DNA of 64,000 bases from Alteribacter keqinensis (GTDB lineage: Bacteria; Bacillota; Bacilli; Bacillales; Salisediminibacteriaceae), in NCBI RefSeq assembly GCF_003710255.1, contig NZ_RHIB01000004.1, positions 124,001-188,000 of the forward strand, read 5' to 3'. Under the pieces are notes generated by a model, which made no database searches, was not told where the DNA came from, and worked only from the letters and a program-made list of their open reading frames with translations. Shown here piece after piece: positions 57,320-64,000 of the stretch (position 1 is its first letter; each line of letters starts with the position of its first letter). Made by a program: the position numbers and the translations under genes.

Positions 57320-57377
57320 TTGACAATGATTCTCAATCGCCTTATCATTAGAGTTGCGAGATTGATAATCATTATCA
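57320..57377 (+). promoter_or_regulatory. promoter with two Fur boxes
   Basis: TTGACA at 57320-57325 and TATCAT at 57343-57348 are 17 bp apart. TGATAATCATTATCA at 57363-57377 is a perfect 7-1-7 Fur box, and TGACAATGATTCTCA at 57321-57335 over the -35 is a second, weaker one. Iron should repress the gene downstream. Confidence 0.88.
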
Positions 57378-57402
57378 CTACATACACATAGGAGGAAGCA
57401 TA

Positions 57403-58485
57403 ATGAAGAAGTGGTTTATGACAGGGTCACTGGCCCTTATGGCTCTTGGGATTGCGGCTTGCGGTTCTGATAATGAAGAGGGATCTGCAGATGGAGATAA
57501 CGGATCTGAGGATGACGCAGCTGTTGAGGAAACAGGAGAACTGGTTGTTTATTCATCCCGTAACGAAACTTTTGTTAACGAACTTCTGGCAAAGTTTGAA
57601 GAAGATACAGGCATTGAAGTTCAGGCATTTCACGGTGATGATAATGCAATCAACCGTTTGAAGACAGAGGCAGAAGCTGGAAATATCTCGGCAGACATCT
57701 TCATTTCCAACGATGTTGGTGCCCTGGAGCACTTGAAAATGGAAGGACTCCTTCAGGAATCAGATCCTGAGAATATCGAATCAATTGATGAAAACTACCG
57801 GGCTGACGATAACTCCTGGTTTGCCCTTTCGGCCCGTACACGTGTATTAATGTACAACAAGGACCTTATCTCAGAGGACGAGATGCCGCAAAACATCTGG
57901 GATCTTACGGATGAGCAGTATGCAGACGAATTTGCCATTACCCGCGGTGGTAACGGTGGAATGATCGGTCATGTGTCGGCTCTCCGTCAGGAATGGGGAG
58001 ACGAAAAAACAAGTGAATGGCTGGAGGCAATCAGTGAAAATGCTGGCACCATCCTTGAAGGACACGGAGACATCCGCCGTGCTGTCGGCTCCGGAGAATT
58101 CAAATTCGGTCTTGTAAACAACTACTATTATCACCAGCAGCTTCAAGAGCCAACGGACAATAACGTAGGTGTCATCTATCCCGACCAGGGAGATGATGAA
58201 ATGGGAGCGGTTGTAAACGCAGCAGGTATTGGTTATATTGCTGACAACCCAAACCAGCACAGCGCTGAAGTTTTCCTGGACTGGATCCTTGAAAACGAAA
58301 ACCAGCGTGAGTTCTCATATAACTCTCTTGAAGTACCGATTAACCCTGAAGTAGAAGCGGTTGAAGGTGCAGCATCCATTGATGATTACAAAACCCATGA
58401 CATGCCGCTGAGTCAGCTTGGTGAGGTGTGGGAAGATACACGTACCTTGATTGAGCAGTCAGGACTCGATCTGGAAATCCGCTAG
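57403..58485 (+). CDS. iron(III)-binding lipoprotein (FbpA/FutA-like)
   Basis: A 360-residue lipoprotein. The lipobox AAC gives Cys20 and an acidic linker follows. The binding domain starts LVVYSSRNETFVNELLAKFEEDTGIEVQAFHGDDNAINRLKTEAE, typical of class II ferric-binding proteins, and has FKFGLVNNYYYHQQL with the tandem tyrosines used for ferric iron. It delivers iron to an ABC permease, but no permease gene follows; a terminator closes the unit. The two Fur boxes upstream make the iron role very probable. Confidence 0.9.
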   Translation: MKKWFMTGSLALMALGIAACGSDNEEGSADGDNGSEDDAAVEETGELVVYSSRNETFVNELLAKFEEDTGIEVQAFHGDDNAINRLKTEAEAGNISADIFISNDVGALEHLKMEGLLQESDPENIESIDENYRADDNSWFALSARTRVLMYNKDLISEDEMPQNIWDLTDEQYADEFAITRGGNGGMIGHVSALRQEWGDEKTSEWLEAISENAGTILEGHGDIRRAVGSGEFKFGLVNNYYYHQQLQEPTDNNVGVIYPDQGDDEMGAVVNAAGIGYIADNPNQHSAEVFLDWILENENQREFSYNSLEVPINPEVEAVEGAASIDDYKTHDMPLSQLGEVWEDTRTLIEQSGLDLEIR

Positions 58486-58515
58486 ACACTTGAAGTGACA
58501 TTTCTATTCCCCCTT

Positions 58516-58550
58516 TTAAAACAGGCAGCCATCCGGCTGCCTGTTTTGTT
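58516..58550 (+). terminator. terminator of the iron-binding protein gene
   Basis: AAAACAGGCAGCC pairs with GGCTGCCTGTTTT around ATCC. Confidence 0.88.
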
Positions 58551-58686
58551 TGCTTTCCGTACAAAGGAGGGAACCGCAGGAAAAGCAGGCTTCATCTAAA
58601 GTCCTGGTCCAGGACGAGCTTATTGAGACCTTTATTTACTATTTACAGGAGAGTGGCTATAATGGGTGCAGAATGAGGTGAAAGAG

Positions 58687-59679
58687 ATGGTTACGATTTT
58701 GGATATTGCAAAGCTTGCAGATGTGTCCAGAACGACAGTGTCAAGAGTCCTCAACGACTCGGGATATGTAAGTGAGAAAGCGAGATCCCGGGTTCTCGAA
58801 GCGATTGAGCAGACGGGATACATTCCAAGCGAACAGGCGAAATCCCTGCGGACAAAAAAAACGAAGGTTATCGGCGTGATCCTGCCGAAGATCAGTACGG
58901 AAACAGCGAGCAGAGTGGTGAATGGGATTGACGATATTTTAAGAGAAAAGGGATACCAGATTCTTTTATCCAATGCCAACCTTCAGGTAGACAAGGAAAT
59001 TGAACAGATGAAGCTTCTTGAGAGCAGACGGGTTGATGGGATCATCCTCCTGGCTACGAATATCCAACAGAAACTTCTCAGTGCCATAAAGGAATTGAAG
59101 GTTCCCCTCGTTGCACTCGGCCAGGATATCCCGGATGTCCCGTCAGTCGTTTATGATGATTATCACGCAGCGAAAGACCTTACGAATGCCATTATTGACC
59201 GGGGTCATAAACGAATCGGTTTCATCGGGGTCCCGGAAACAGACCGTGCTGTCGGATATCTCAGGAAAGAAGGCTACCTCGATGCTATGAATGAAAAAGG
59301 TCTGGCTGTTGAGAAGTCTTGGATTCAAAAAGGGAAGTTTGACATTGAATCAGGCAGGCGTGCGATGAAAAGGATCCTTTCTGAGAGCAAGGAGGTTCCC
59401 ACAGCCACTTTTGCCGTAACAGACCGTCTGGCCATAGGTGCCATGGAGTTTTTAAAAGAACAGCATATTTCTGTCCCTGACGAAATGGCTATGGCCGGTA
59501 TAGGCGCATCTGAAATTTCCTCGTATATTACGCCTCCCCTGACTACAGTGGATTACAATAATGAAAATGCGGGAATGGAAACTGCAAAGCTGCTCCTTGA
59601 AAAAATTAACGGTAATGCAGGTAAAATGAGAAAATTATCGATGGACTATAGACTTATGATAAGAGATAGTTTAAGATAA
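58687..59679 (+). CDS. LacI-family transcriptional regulator (sucrose/trehalose-type)
   Basis: A 330-residue regulator. The helix-turn-helix and hinge are in VTILDIAKLADVSRTTVSRVLNDSGYVSEKARSRVLEAIEQTGYIPSEQAKSLRTKKT, and the sugar-binding domain follows from about residue 60. It is directly upstream of a PTS EIIBC gene, with two operators TGGAATCGATTMCA between them, so it should control that gene in response to the transported sugar or its phosphate. The ATG at 58687 follows GAGGTG by 6 bases; a GTG seven codons upstream is possible. Confidence 0.9.
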   Translation: MVTILDIAKLADVSRTTVSRVLNDSGYVSEKARSRVLEAIEQTGYIPSEQAKSLRTKKTKVIGVILPKISTETASRVVNGIDDILREKGYQILLSNANLQVDKEIEQMKLLESRRVDGIILLATNIQQKLLSAIKELKVPLVALGQDIPDVPSVVYDDYHAAKDLTNAIIDRGHKRIGFIGVPETDRAVGYLRKEGYLDAMNEKGLAVEKSWIQKGKFDIESGRRAMKRILSESKEVPTATFAVTDRLAIGAMEFLKEQHISVPDEMAMAGIGASEISSYITPPLTTVDYNNENAGMETAKLLLEKINGNAGKMRKLSMDYRLMIRDSLR

Positions 59680-59683
59680 TTTA

Positions 59684-59697
59684 TGGAATCGATTACA
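59684..59697. promoter_or_regulatory. LacI-type operator 1
   Basis: TGGAATCGATTACA, one base off the perfect palindrome of operator 2. Right after the LacI stop codon. Confidence 0.75.
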
Positions 59698-59726
59698 TTA
59701 ATCGCTTCCATTGCTTTTAATCATTG

Positions 59727-59740
59727 TGGAATCGATTCCA
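59727..59740. promoter_or_regulatory. LacI-type operator 2
   Basis: Perfect palindrome TGGAATCGATTCCA, 72 bp before the EIIBC start. A further half-like site TAATCGCTTCCA lies between the two. Confidence 0.85.
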
Positions 59741-59811
59741 TAATGCACATACTTCCTGAATGGAACATAAAGAATTGGACATAATTTCAATGAGAGGAAA
59801 GGGGTTTAACC

Positions 59812-61215
59812 ATGTCAGAAAATCGTAAAATTGCAGAAGAACTGATTGAAGCGATCGGCGGAAAAGAAAACATTGATTCCGTTGCTCACTGTGCTACGCG
59901 GTTGCGCATCATGGTCAATGATAAGGAAAAGATTGATCAGAAAAGAGTAGAAGAGATTGATAAGGTCAAGGGAGCTTTCTATAACTCCGGTCAGTACCAG
60001 GTTATTTTCGGTACAGGAACAGTCAACAGAATTCACGAAGAGGTCATAAACCTCGGTGCTTCCGAGTCTTCCAAAGGGGAGCAGAAAGAGCAGCAGAAAA
60101 AGCAGGGGAATGCTTTCCAGCGGGCAATCCGTACGTTTGGTGATGTGTTTGTACCGATTATCCCGGTTCTTGTTGCAACAGGTTTATTTATGGGTCTTCG
60201 CGGCCTGCTTACCCAGGAAGAAATCCTGGCTGTTTTTGGCCTGGCACCTGAAGATATTTCGGAAAACTTTCTGTTATTCACACAAGTATTAACAGACACT
60301 GCATTTGCCTTTCTGCCGGCGCTTGTAGCCTGGTCGGCGTTCAGAGTATTCGGAGGAAGTCCGATCATCGGTATTGTCCTTGGTCTGATGCTTGTGAGTC
60401 CGGCACTTCCTAACGCCTGGGATGTTGCGGAGAACCCGGATCTTGCATTAGAATTCCTCGGCTTTATCCCGGTTATCGGATATCAAGGGTCTGTACTTCC
60501 AGCCTTCATTGCCGGTTTTGTAGGTGCGAAGCTTGAGAGATGGATTCGAAAGCGTGTACCGGAAGCACTGGACTTGATTCTTACACCTTTCCTGACGTTA
60601 CTGATTATGATCACACTTGCTCTGTTTATTATCGGACCTGTCTTCCACGCAGTGGAAGCTGCAGTTATGGCAGCAACGACAGCACTGTTGAACATGCCGT
60701 TCGGTATCAGTGGTCTGATCATTGGTGGACTTCACCAGATTATCGTTATTACAGGTGTGCACCACATCTTTAACTTCCTTGAAATTCAGTTGTTAAACGA
60801 GCTTGCAGAAAACCCGTTTAACGCTATTATCTCCTGTGCGATTGCCGCACAGGGTGCAGCTGCGCTGGCAGTAGGGTTAAAAACAAAATCCAAGAAACTT
60901 AAAGCGTTGGCACTGCCGTCATCATTCTCCGCTTTCCTGGGTATTACCGAGCCTGCAATCTTCGGTGTAAACCTTCGATATATGAAACCTTTTATTATGG
61001 GTCTTGTAGGCGGAGCGGCAGGAGGATTCTTCGCCTCACTTGTAGGACTGGCTGGTTCAGGAATGGCTGTAACCGTTATACCGGGAACACTTCTCTACCT
61101 GGGGCCTGAGATCTTCTTCTACCTCCTTGCAAACCTTATTGCAGCAGGTGTTGCGTTCACACTGACGTACCTATTTGGCTTTACTGATAAAATGAAAGAA
61201 GAAATGGATAGCTAA
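59812..61215 (+). CDS. PTS EIIBC permease, sucrose/trehalose class
   Basis: A 467-residue permease with N-terminal EIIB domain (1-80, phosphorylated Cys27 in VAHCATRLRI) and membrane EIIC domain (about 105-460, with GGLHQIIVITGVHHIFNFLEIQLL and SAFLGITEPAIFGV). It takes up a disaccharide such as sucrose or trehalose with phosphorylation; the EIIA function must come from another protein. No hydrolase gene follows, since a terminator comes next, so the phosphorylated disaccharide must be split by an enzyme encoded elsewhere. It is controlled by the LacI protein upstream. Confidence 0.9.
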   Translation: MSENRKIAEELIEAIGGKENIDSVAHCATRLRIMVNDKEKIDQKRVEEIDKVKGAFYNSGQYQVIFGTGTVNRIHEEVINLGASESSKGEQKEQQKKQGNAFQRAIRTFGDVFVPIIPVLVATGLFMGLRGLLTQEEILAVFGLAPEDISENFLLFTQVLTDTAFAFLPALVAWSAFRVFGGSPIIGIVLGLMLVSPALPNAWDVAENPDLALEFLGFIPVIGYQGSVLPAFIAGFVGAKLERWIRKRVPEALDLILTPFLTLLIMITLALFIIGPVFHAVEAAVMAATTALLNMPFGISGLIIGGLHQIIVITGVHHIFNFLEIQLLNELAENPFNAIISCAIAAQGAAALAVGLKTKSKKLKALALPSSFSAFLGITEPAIFGVNLRYMKPFIMGLVGGAAGGFFASLVGLAGSGMAVTVIPGTLLYLGPEIFFYLLANLIAAGVAFTLTYLFGFTDKMKEEMDS

Positions 61216-61228
61216 GTGTAAAATGCTA

Positions 61229-61274
61229 AGGTGTCTCGAAAAGTCTGCCACAGACTTCGAGGCACCTTTTTCTT
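61229..61274 (+). terminator. terminator of the EIIBC gene
   Basis: AAGGTGTCTCGAAAAGTCTG pairs with CAGACTTCGAGGCACCTTTTT. Confidence 0.88.
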
Positions 61275-61392
61275 TGTTTTACTGCCCGGTCAGTTGGGAT
61301 GATTAAATGGATGGGGAGGCTAATGTTCACAGTGTTTTATACAAAATTATGGAAATAAAAGTATGGGCAAAGAGGGAAGAGGACATCCTGCT

Positions 61393-61492
61393 AAAGAATG
61401 TTCTTTTTATAACATTCAGTTTCCTATATCGAACAAGAAAGGATAGACAAATCGTATTTTGTTCGATATAATGAACCAAATCGAATGTTCGA
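61393..61492. promoter_or_regulatory. operator cluster upstream of the SinR-like gene
   Basis: TATATCGAACAA (61425-61436) and TTGTTCGATATA (61459-61470) form a perfect 12-bp inverted repeat. AAAGAATGTTCTTT (61393-61406) contains a SinR-like GTTCTTT, and TCGAATGTTCGA (61481-61492) is a third near-palindrome. Autoregulation is likely. Confidence 0.6.
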
Positions 61493-61515
61493 GCTAAGGC
61501 GGTGAATAGATACGC

Positions 61516-61878
61516 ATGGGAGAAGTCGGAAATCGTATAAAGAAATATCGTCTCAGAAAAGGCTACTCAATATCACGACTGGCTGAAGAGAGCGGAATAG
61601 CGAAATCTTATATCAGCTTCCTGGAGCGTGATCAACGTAAGAATCCATCCGTAGAGACGTTGAAGAAACTTTCCAAAGTACTGAAGATTCCACTTGAACT
61701 GTTAATGGTAGACGAAGAGAGAGAATCGATTCTTGAAGTATTGGACGACGAGTGGCTCGGACTTATCAAGGAAGCAAAAGAGAGCGGTGTGAGTAAAGAA
61801 GAGGTAAGAAACTACATCAGGTTTATTCAGTATAACAAATGGCACGACAATAAAGATTCCAAAAATCCGGAAAAGTAA
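61516..61878 (+). CDS. SinR-like XRE-family regulator
   Basis: A 120-residue DNA-binding protein. The HTH is NRIKKYRLRKGYSISRLAEESGIAKSYISFLERDQRKNPSVETLKKLSKVLKIPLELLM, very close to SinR, and the C-terminal DDEWLGLIKEAKESGVSKEEVRNYIRFIQYNKW corresponds to the SinI/SinR dimerisation domain. SinR in B. subtilis represses biofilm genes and is antagonised by SinI. No sinI lies beside it here, but the helical tail would allow such an antagonist. The ATG follows GGCGGTGA. Confidence 0.88.
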   Translation: MGEVGNRIKKYRLRKGYSISRLAEESGIAKSYISFLERDQRKNPSVETLKKLSKVLKIPLELLMVDEERESILEVLDDEWLGLIKEAKESGVSKEEVRNYIRFIQYNKWHDNKDSKNPEK

Positions 61879-61879
61879 C

Positions 61880-61916
61880 TCCCCCTTAAAACGAAAGTGT
61901 AAAGGGGGTTTATTTT
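61880..61916 (+). terminator. terminator of the sinR-like gene
   Basis: ACTCCCCCTT pairs with AAGGGGGTTT around AAAACGAAAGTGTA and is followed by ATTTTTATTG. Confidence 0.7.
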
Positions 61917-61979
61917 TATTGTTTTTGCCCGGTTAATAATGAAAAATAAATGATATTGCCGAATTGTGCTCTGTTGAAT

Positions 61980-61993
61980 AAACGTTTGTTTAA
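61980..61993. other. AAACGTTTGTTTAA motif, copy 3
   Basis: Identical to the motif at 26925-26938. Lies in the 370-bp gap between the sinR-like terminator and the BCCT gene, which also has a repeat-P fragment (about 62034-62060) and a family-B array and no gene. Confidence 0.3.
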
Positions 61994-62096
61994 ACAGGAA
62001 ATATTCGATTCTTATAAGCATCAAATGTTAAAAAGCACTGTGTTTTACCAAGTGCCGGAGTTCTAATTATCTGGTTTGAGATATGACGGCTCAATG

Positions 62097-62160
62097 TTAA
62101 GAATTCATGGGTGAATATTAACAATTTCCGGAATTTCCGGATTTATGTTAAGGATTCCAG
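62097..62160. repeat. 21-bp periodic repeat, family B, locus 2
   Basis: Units starting TTAAGAATTC (62097) and TTAACAATTTCC (62118) are 21 bp apart; a third, TTAAGGATTCC, starts at 62148, 30 bp later, after a 9-bp expansion of TTCCGGAA. Same core as at 20902-20943. Confidence 0.6.
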
Positions 62161-62207
62161 CTCTCCCGGAAGAAATCAAACACGACTCTTTGTGCACCTG
62201 TACACGC

Positions 62208-62246
62208 ACAAAAAGACCCCATCCTGAATGGATGGAGACACCTTTT
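62208..62246 (-). terminator. terminator of the BCCT gene
   Basis: On the minus strand AAAAAGGTGTCTCCATCC pairs with GGATGGGGTCTTTTT (G-T pairs) around ATTCA. Confidence 0.75.
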
Positions 62247-62248
62247 TG

Positions 62249-64000
62249 CTATTTTTTATCTTCAGGATCAACGTCCGGTTTCTTCGGTTCGCTCTCAGGC
62301 GTTTCAAGCTCTCCGTTTAACTGGTCGCCCAGATCTTCCCGAAGATCTTCGTAGACACGTTCTTTAAATTCTTCGTATACTTCTTCCTTAATATCTTCAT
62401 AGACTTCTTCTTTTATATCATCGTATACTTCTTCTTTAATGTCTTCATACATGTCTTCTTTCAGGTCTTCATAGACACGGTCTTTCATGTTGTCATGCAT
62501 GTCACCGTATACTTCTTCTTTTACGCGCTTAGTCTGACGTTTGGAGCGGCGTTTCTGTTCCACTTTTATGTCCCGTCCCATCATGATCAATAACGAGAAG
62601 ATCATAACAACCATAATGATTGCAAATGGGAGGGCTGCCACAATGGAGGCAGTTTGCAGGCCTTCCAATCCGCCGCTGATTAATAGCACACTTGCTGTCC
62701 CGGCAATCAGGAAGCCCCAGATTACTTTTACGGAAAGGCGTGGCTCAAGGCTGCCGTTACTTGTCATTGCACCAAGGACATACGAAGCGGAATCTGCTGA
62801 TGTAATAAAGAAGATCAGAATCAGCAGTACAGCCAGGGCACTCATAATCATTCCCAAAGGCAACTCACCTAATGTTGCGAAAAGAGCTACCTCTACATTA
62901 TCAAGGACAAGGTCACCGAGCTGGTCGTTACCGCCGATAATCATATCCAGTGCCGTTCCGCCGAACGCGGTGAACCAGATTGCTCCAAGTAAAGAAGGAA
63001 CAATTAACACCCCGGCAACAAACTCACGGATTGTACGTCCGCGGGAGATTCTTGCGATGAAAATACCCATAAACGGAGCCCAGGAAATATGCCATGCCCA
63101 GAAGAAAATCGTATAGGTCCCAAGCCATTCACCTTCTCCAAAAGGATCAAGATCGAGACTCATTTGGGTTACATTTGCTAAGTACCCGCCAATTGTCGTT
63201 ACAACGCTTTCGGCGATGAAAAGTGTTGGTCCCATTGCAATGACAAAGATGAGCAGGATCGCTGCGATTGTTAAGTTGATTATACTTAAAATACGGATTC
63301 CTTTGTTTACTCCGGTAGCAGCGGAGAAAATAAACAAAATCGTTACAATAAAGATAATCACAAAGTTAGTAAATCCGGTATTGGGAATCGCACCGTCGGT
63401 TAAGTATGAGAGTCCCCCTGTAATTTGCATGGCACTTAAACCAAATGTTGTCGCAACCCCTGTTGAAGTAGCGAGTACAGCCAGCGTATCGATACCTTTT
63501 CCAAACGCTCCTTGTGTTCGGTCTCCTAACAGAGGCTGGAAGGCAGAGCTGATAAGTGCAGGCTGATCTTTTCTAAACTGTACATAACCAAGTGTCAGAG
63601 CAACCAGAGAGAAAATGGCCCAAGGATGGAGTGCCCAGTGAAAAACCGCATAGCGCAGGCCTGCATCAGCCTGAGAGGCCATGTCTGCATTTGCAAAATC
63701 CGGGTGGGGATCCAGATAGTAAAGAGCGGGCTCTGCCACACCCCAGAAAACAAATCCTACACCGATACCGGCTGAGAAAAGCATGCCGATCCAGGTGTAA
63801 AAACTATATTCAGGTCTCTCATCAGGTTTTCCAAGCCTCAGTCTTCCAAACGGACTAATGGCTAAAAAGAGTACAAAAGCGATGAAAAAGGCTGTGGAAA
63901 GCATGTAGAACCAGCCGAAGTTATCGAGTGTAAAGCCTAAGGCCTCCCCTGAAAATGCGTCCAGTGACGCCGGACCAAGGGCACCCCATAATACGAAAAG
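62249..64000 (-). CDS. BCCT-family betaine/choline transporter, 5' end outside the window, with octad-repeat tail
   Basis: At least 583 residues; the frame runs without stop to the right window edge, so the true start lies outside and the ATG at 63904 is internal (it is preceded by FVLWGALGPASLDAFSGEALGF). It is a sodium- or proton-coupled transporter of glycine betaine, choline or ectoine, with typical GMLFSAGIGVGFVFWGVAEP and the substrate-binding region TIFFWAWHISWAPFMGIFIARISRGRTIREF. Unusual is the C-terminal tail of about 100 residues with some seven acidic octads such as VYEDIKEE and VYDDIKEE, ahead of an acidic Pro-rich end. In BetP-like proteins the C-terminal tail senses osmotic stress, so this tail may regulate activity. 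Confidence 0.9.
   Translation of the reverse strand, partial: LFVLWGALGPASLDAFSGEALGFTLDNFGWFYMLSTAFFIAFVLFLAISPFGRLRLGKPDERPEYSFYTWIGMLFSAGIGVGFVFWGVAEPALYYLDPHPDFANADMASQADAGLRYAVFHWALHPWAIFSLVALTLGYVQFRKDQPALISSAFQPLLGDRTQGAFGKGIDTLAVLATSTGVATTFGLSAMQITGGLSYLTDGAIPNTGFTNFVIIFIVTILFIFSAATGVNKGIRILSIINLTIAAILLIFVIAMGPTLFIAESVVTTIGGYLANVTQMSLDLDPFGEGEWLGTYTIFFWAWHISWAPFMGIFIARISRGRTIREFVAGVLIVPSLLGAIWFTAFGGTALDMIIGGNDQLGDLVLDNVEVALFATLGELPLGMIMSALAVLLILIFFITSADSASYVLGAMTSNGSLEPRLSVKVIWGFLIAGTASVLLISGGLEGLQTASIVAALPFAIIMVVMIFSLLIMMGRDIKVEQKRRSKRQTKRVKEEVYGDMHDNMKDRVYEDLKEDMYEDIKEEVYDDIKEEVYEDIKEEVYEEFKERVYEDLREDLGDQLNGELETPESEPKKPDVDPEDKK
62330..62515 (-). repeat. 24-bp repeats coding for the octad tail of the BCCT transporter
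   Basis: About seven in-frame repeats of eight codons (VYEDLKED, MYEDIKEE, VYDDIKEE, VYEDIKEE, VYEEFKER, VYEDLRED), preceded by a looser unit MHDNMKDR. Confidence 0.75.

Noticed and set aside
58666-59745. regulator of the GH16 gene through the operators at 288-502
   Set aside because: Its own operators (TGGAATCGATTCCA) differ clearly from CGAAAGCGCTTTCG, so this LacI protein is tied to the PTS gene only.
1-64000. tRNA, rRNA or intact insertion sequence
   Set aside because: No cloverleaf ends, rRNA words or transposase frames were recognised in reading; the repeats seen have no coding capacity.

Overview
The window looks like a chromosomal segment of an endospore-forming, low-to-mid G+C Bacillaceae bacterium, probably a haloalkaliphile. 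The evidence is strong AGGAGG-type ribosome sites with frequent GTG and TTG starts, CotX, CotW and YjcZ spore proteins, a sigma-B-type promoter, a SinR-like regulator, CcpA-type cre sites, YusW-like acidic lipoproteins, a sesquarterpene synthase of the YtpB type and a BCCT osmolyte transporter. No rRNA, tRNA, phage block, intact insertion sequence or CRISPR array was seen.

Layout. 1-9 kb: start of an exported protein running off the left edge, a large secreted GH16 glucanase behind three identical palindromic operators, a broken phnA, an MccF-like S66 peptidase, a GNAT, a NUDIX hydrolase and a DUF4259 protein. 9-16 kb: a YusW-like lipoprotein, a carboxylate uptake and activation cluster on the minus strand (SSS symporter with small partner, YIP1-like protein, MbcS-like acyl-CoA synthetase), then YtpB. 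16-21 kb: a uracil-DNA glycosylase and a CstR-controlled persulfide/sulfur-relay cluster with five operators (Cys-less membrane rhodanese, CstR, TusA, DsrE, TusA-rhodanese fusion, rhodanese-persulfide dioxygenase fusion, TusA). 21-32 kb: an orphan peptide-binding lipoprotein, GNATs, a peroxiredoxin, a methyltransferase, a GNAT-VOC fusion, a ZIP-like protein, the menaquinone genes mqnB-mqnD, small hypotheticals, a second YusW-like lipoprotein and a MarR-MATE pair.

32-48 kb: a PTS EIICB with an EEP-family phosphodiesterase behind a cre-like site, an RDD protein, catalase behind a PerR-like box, a chemoreceptor, a transglutaminase-like lipoprotein, a decayed hemAT, a NarL-type two-component pair and a subtilase. 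48-64 kb: a GGDEF-EAL protein, an integrase-fold protein lacking catalytic residues, an aldehyde dehydrogenase, a sigma-B-type stress gene, a spore coat and YjcZ group, a Fur-controlled iron-binding lipoprotein, a LacI regulator with its PTS EIIBC, a SinR-like regulator and the 3' part of a BCCT transporter.

Two things stand out. The first is the sulfur cluster, where regulator and operators define one persulfide-stress regulon whose domain arrangements differ from those I know in staphylococci. The second is a set of intergenic repeats: five arrays with an exact or near-exact 21-bp period in at least two sequence families, several hairpin elements of a 'CACTGAAAAAGT' family (two of them forming composite elements in opposite orientation, one nested in another repeat), GC-rich elements with TTGAACGGAA ends, and 'GTGCCNGGCACTGTG' hairpins. 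Coordinates were worked out by eye; starts were moved where a ribosome site favoured an inner codon.
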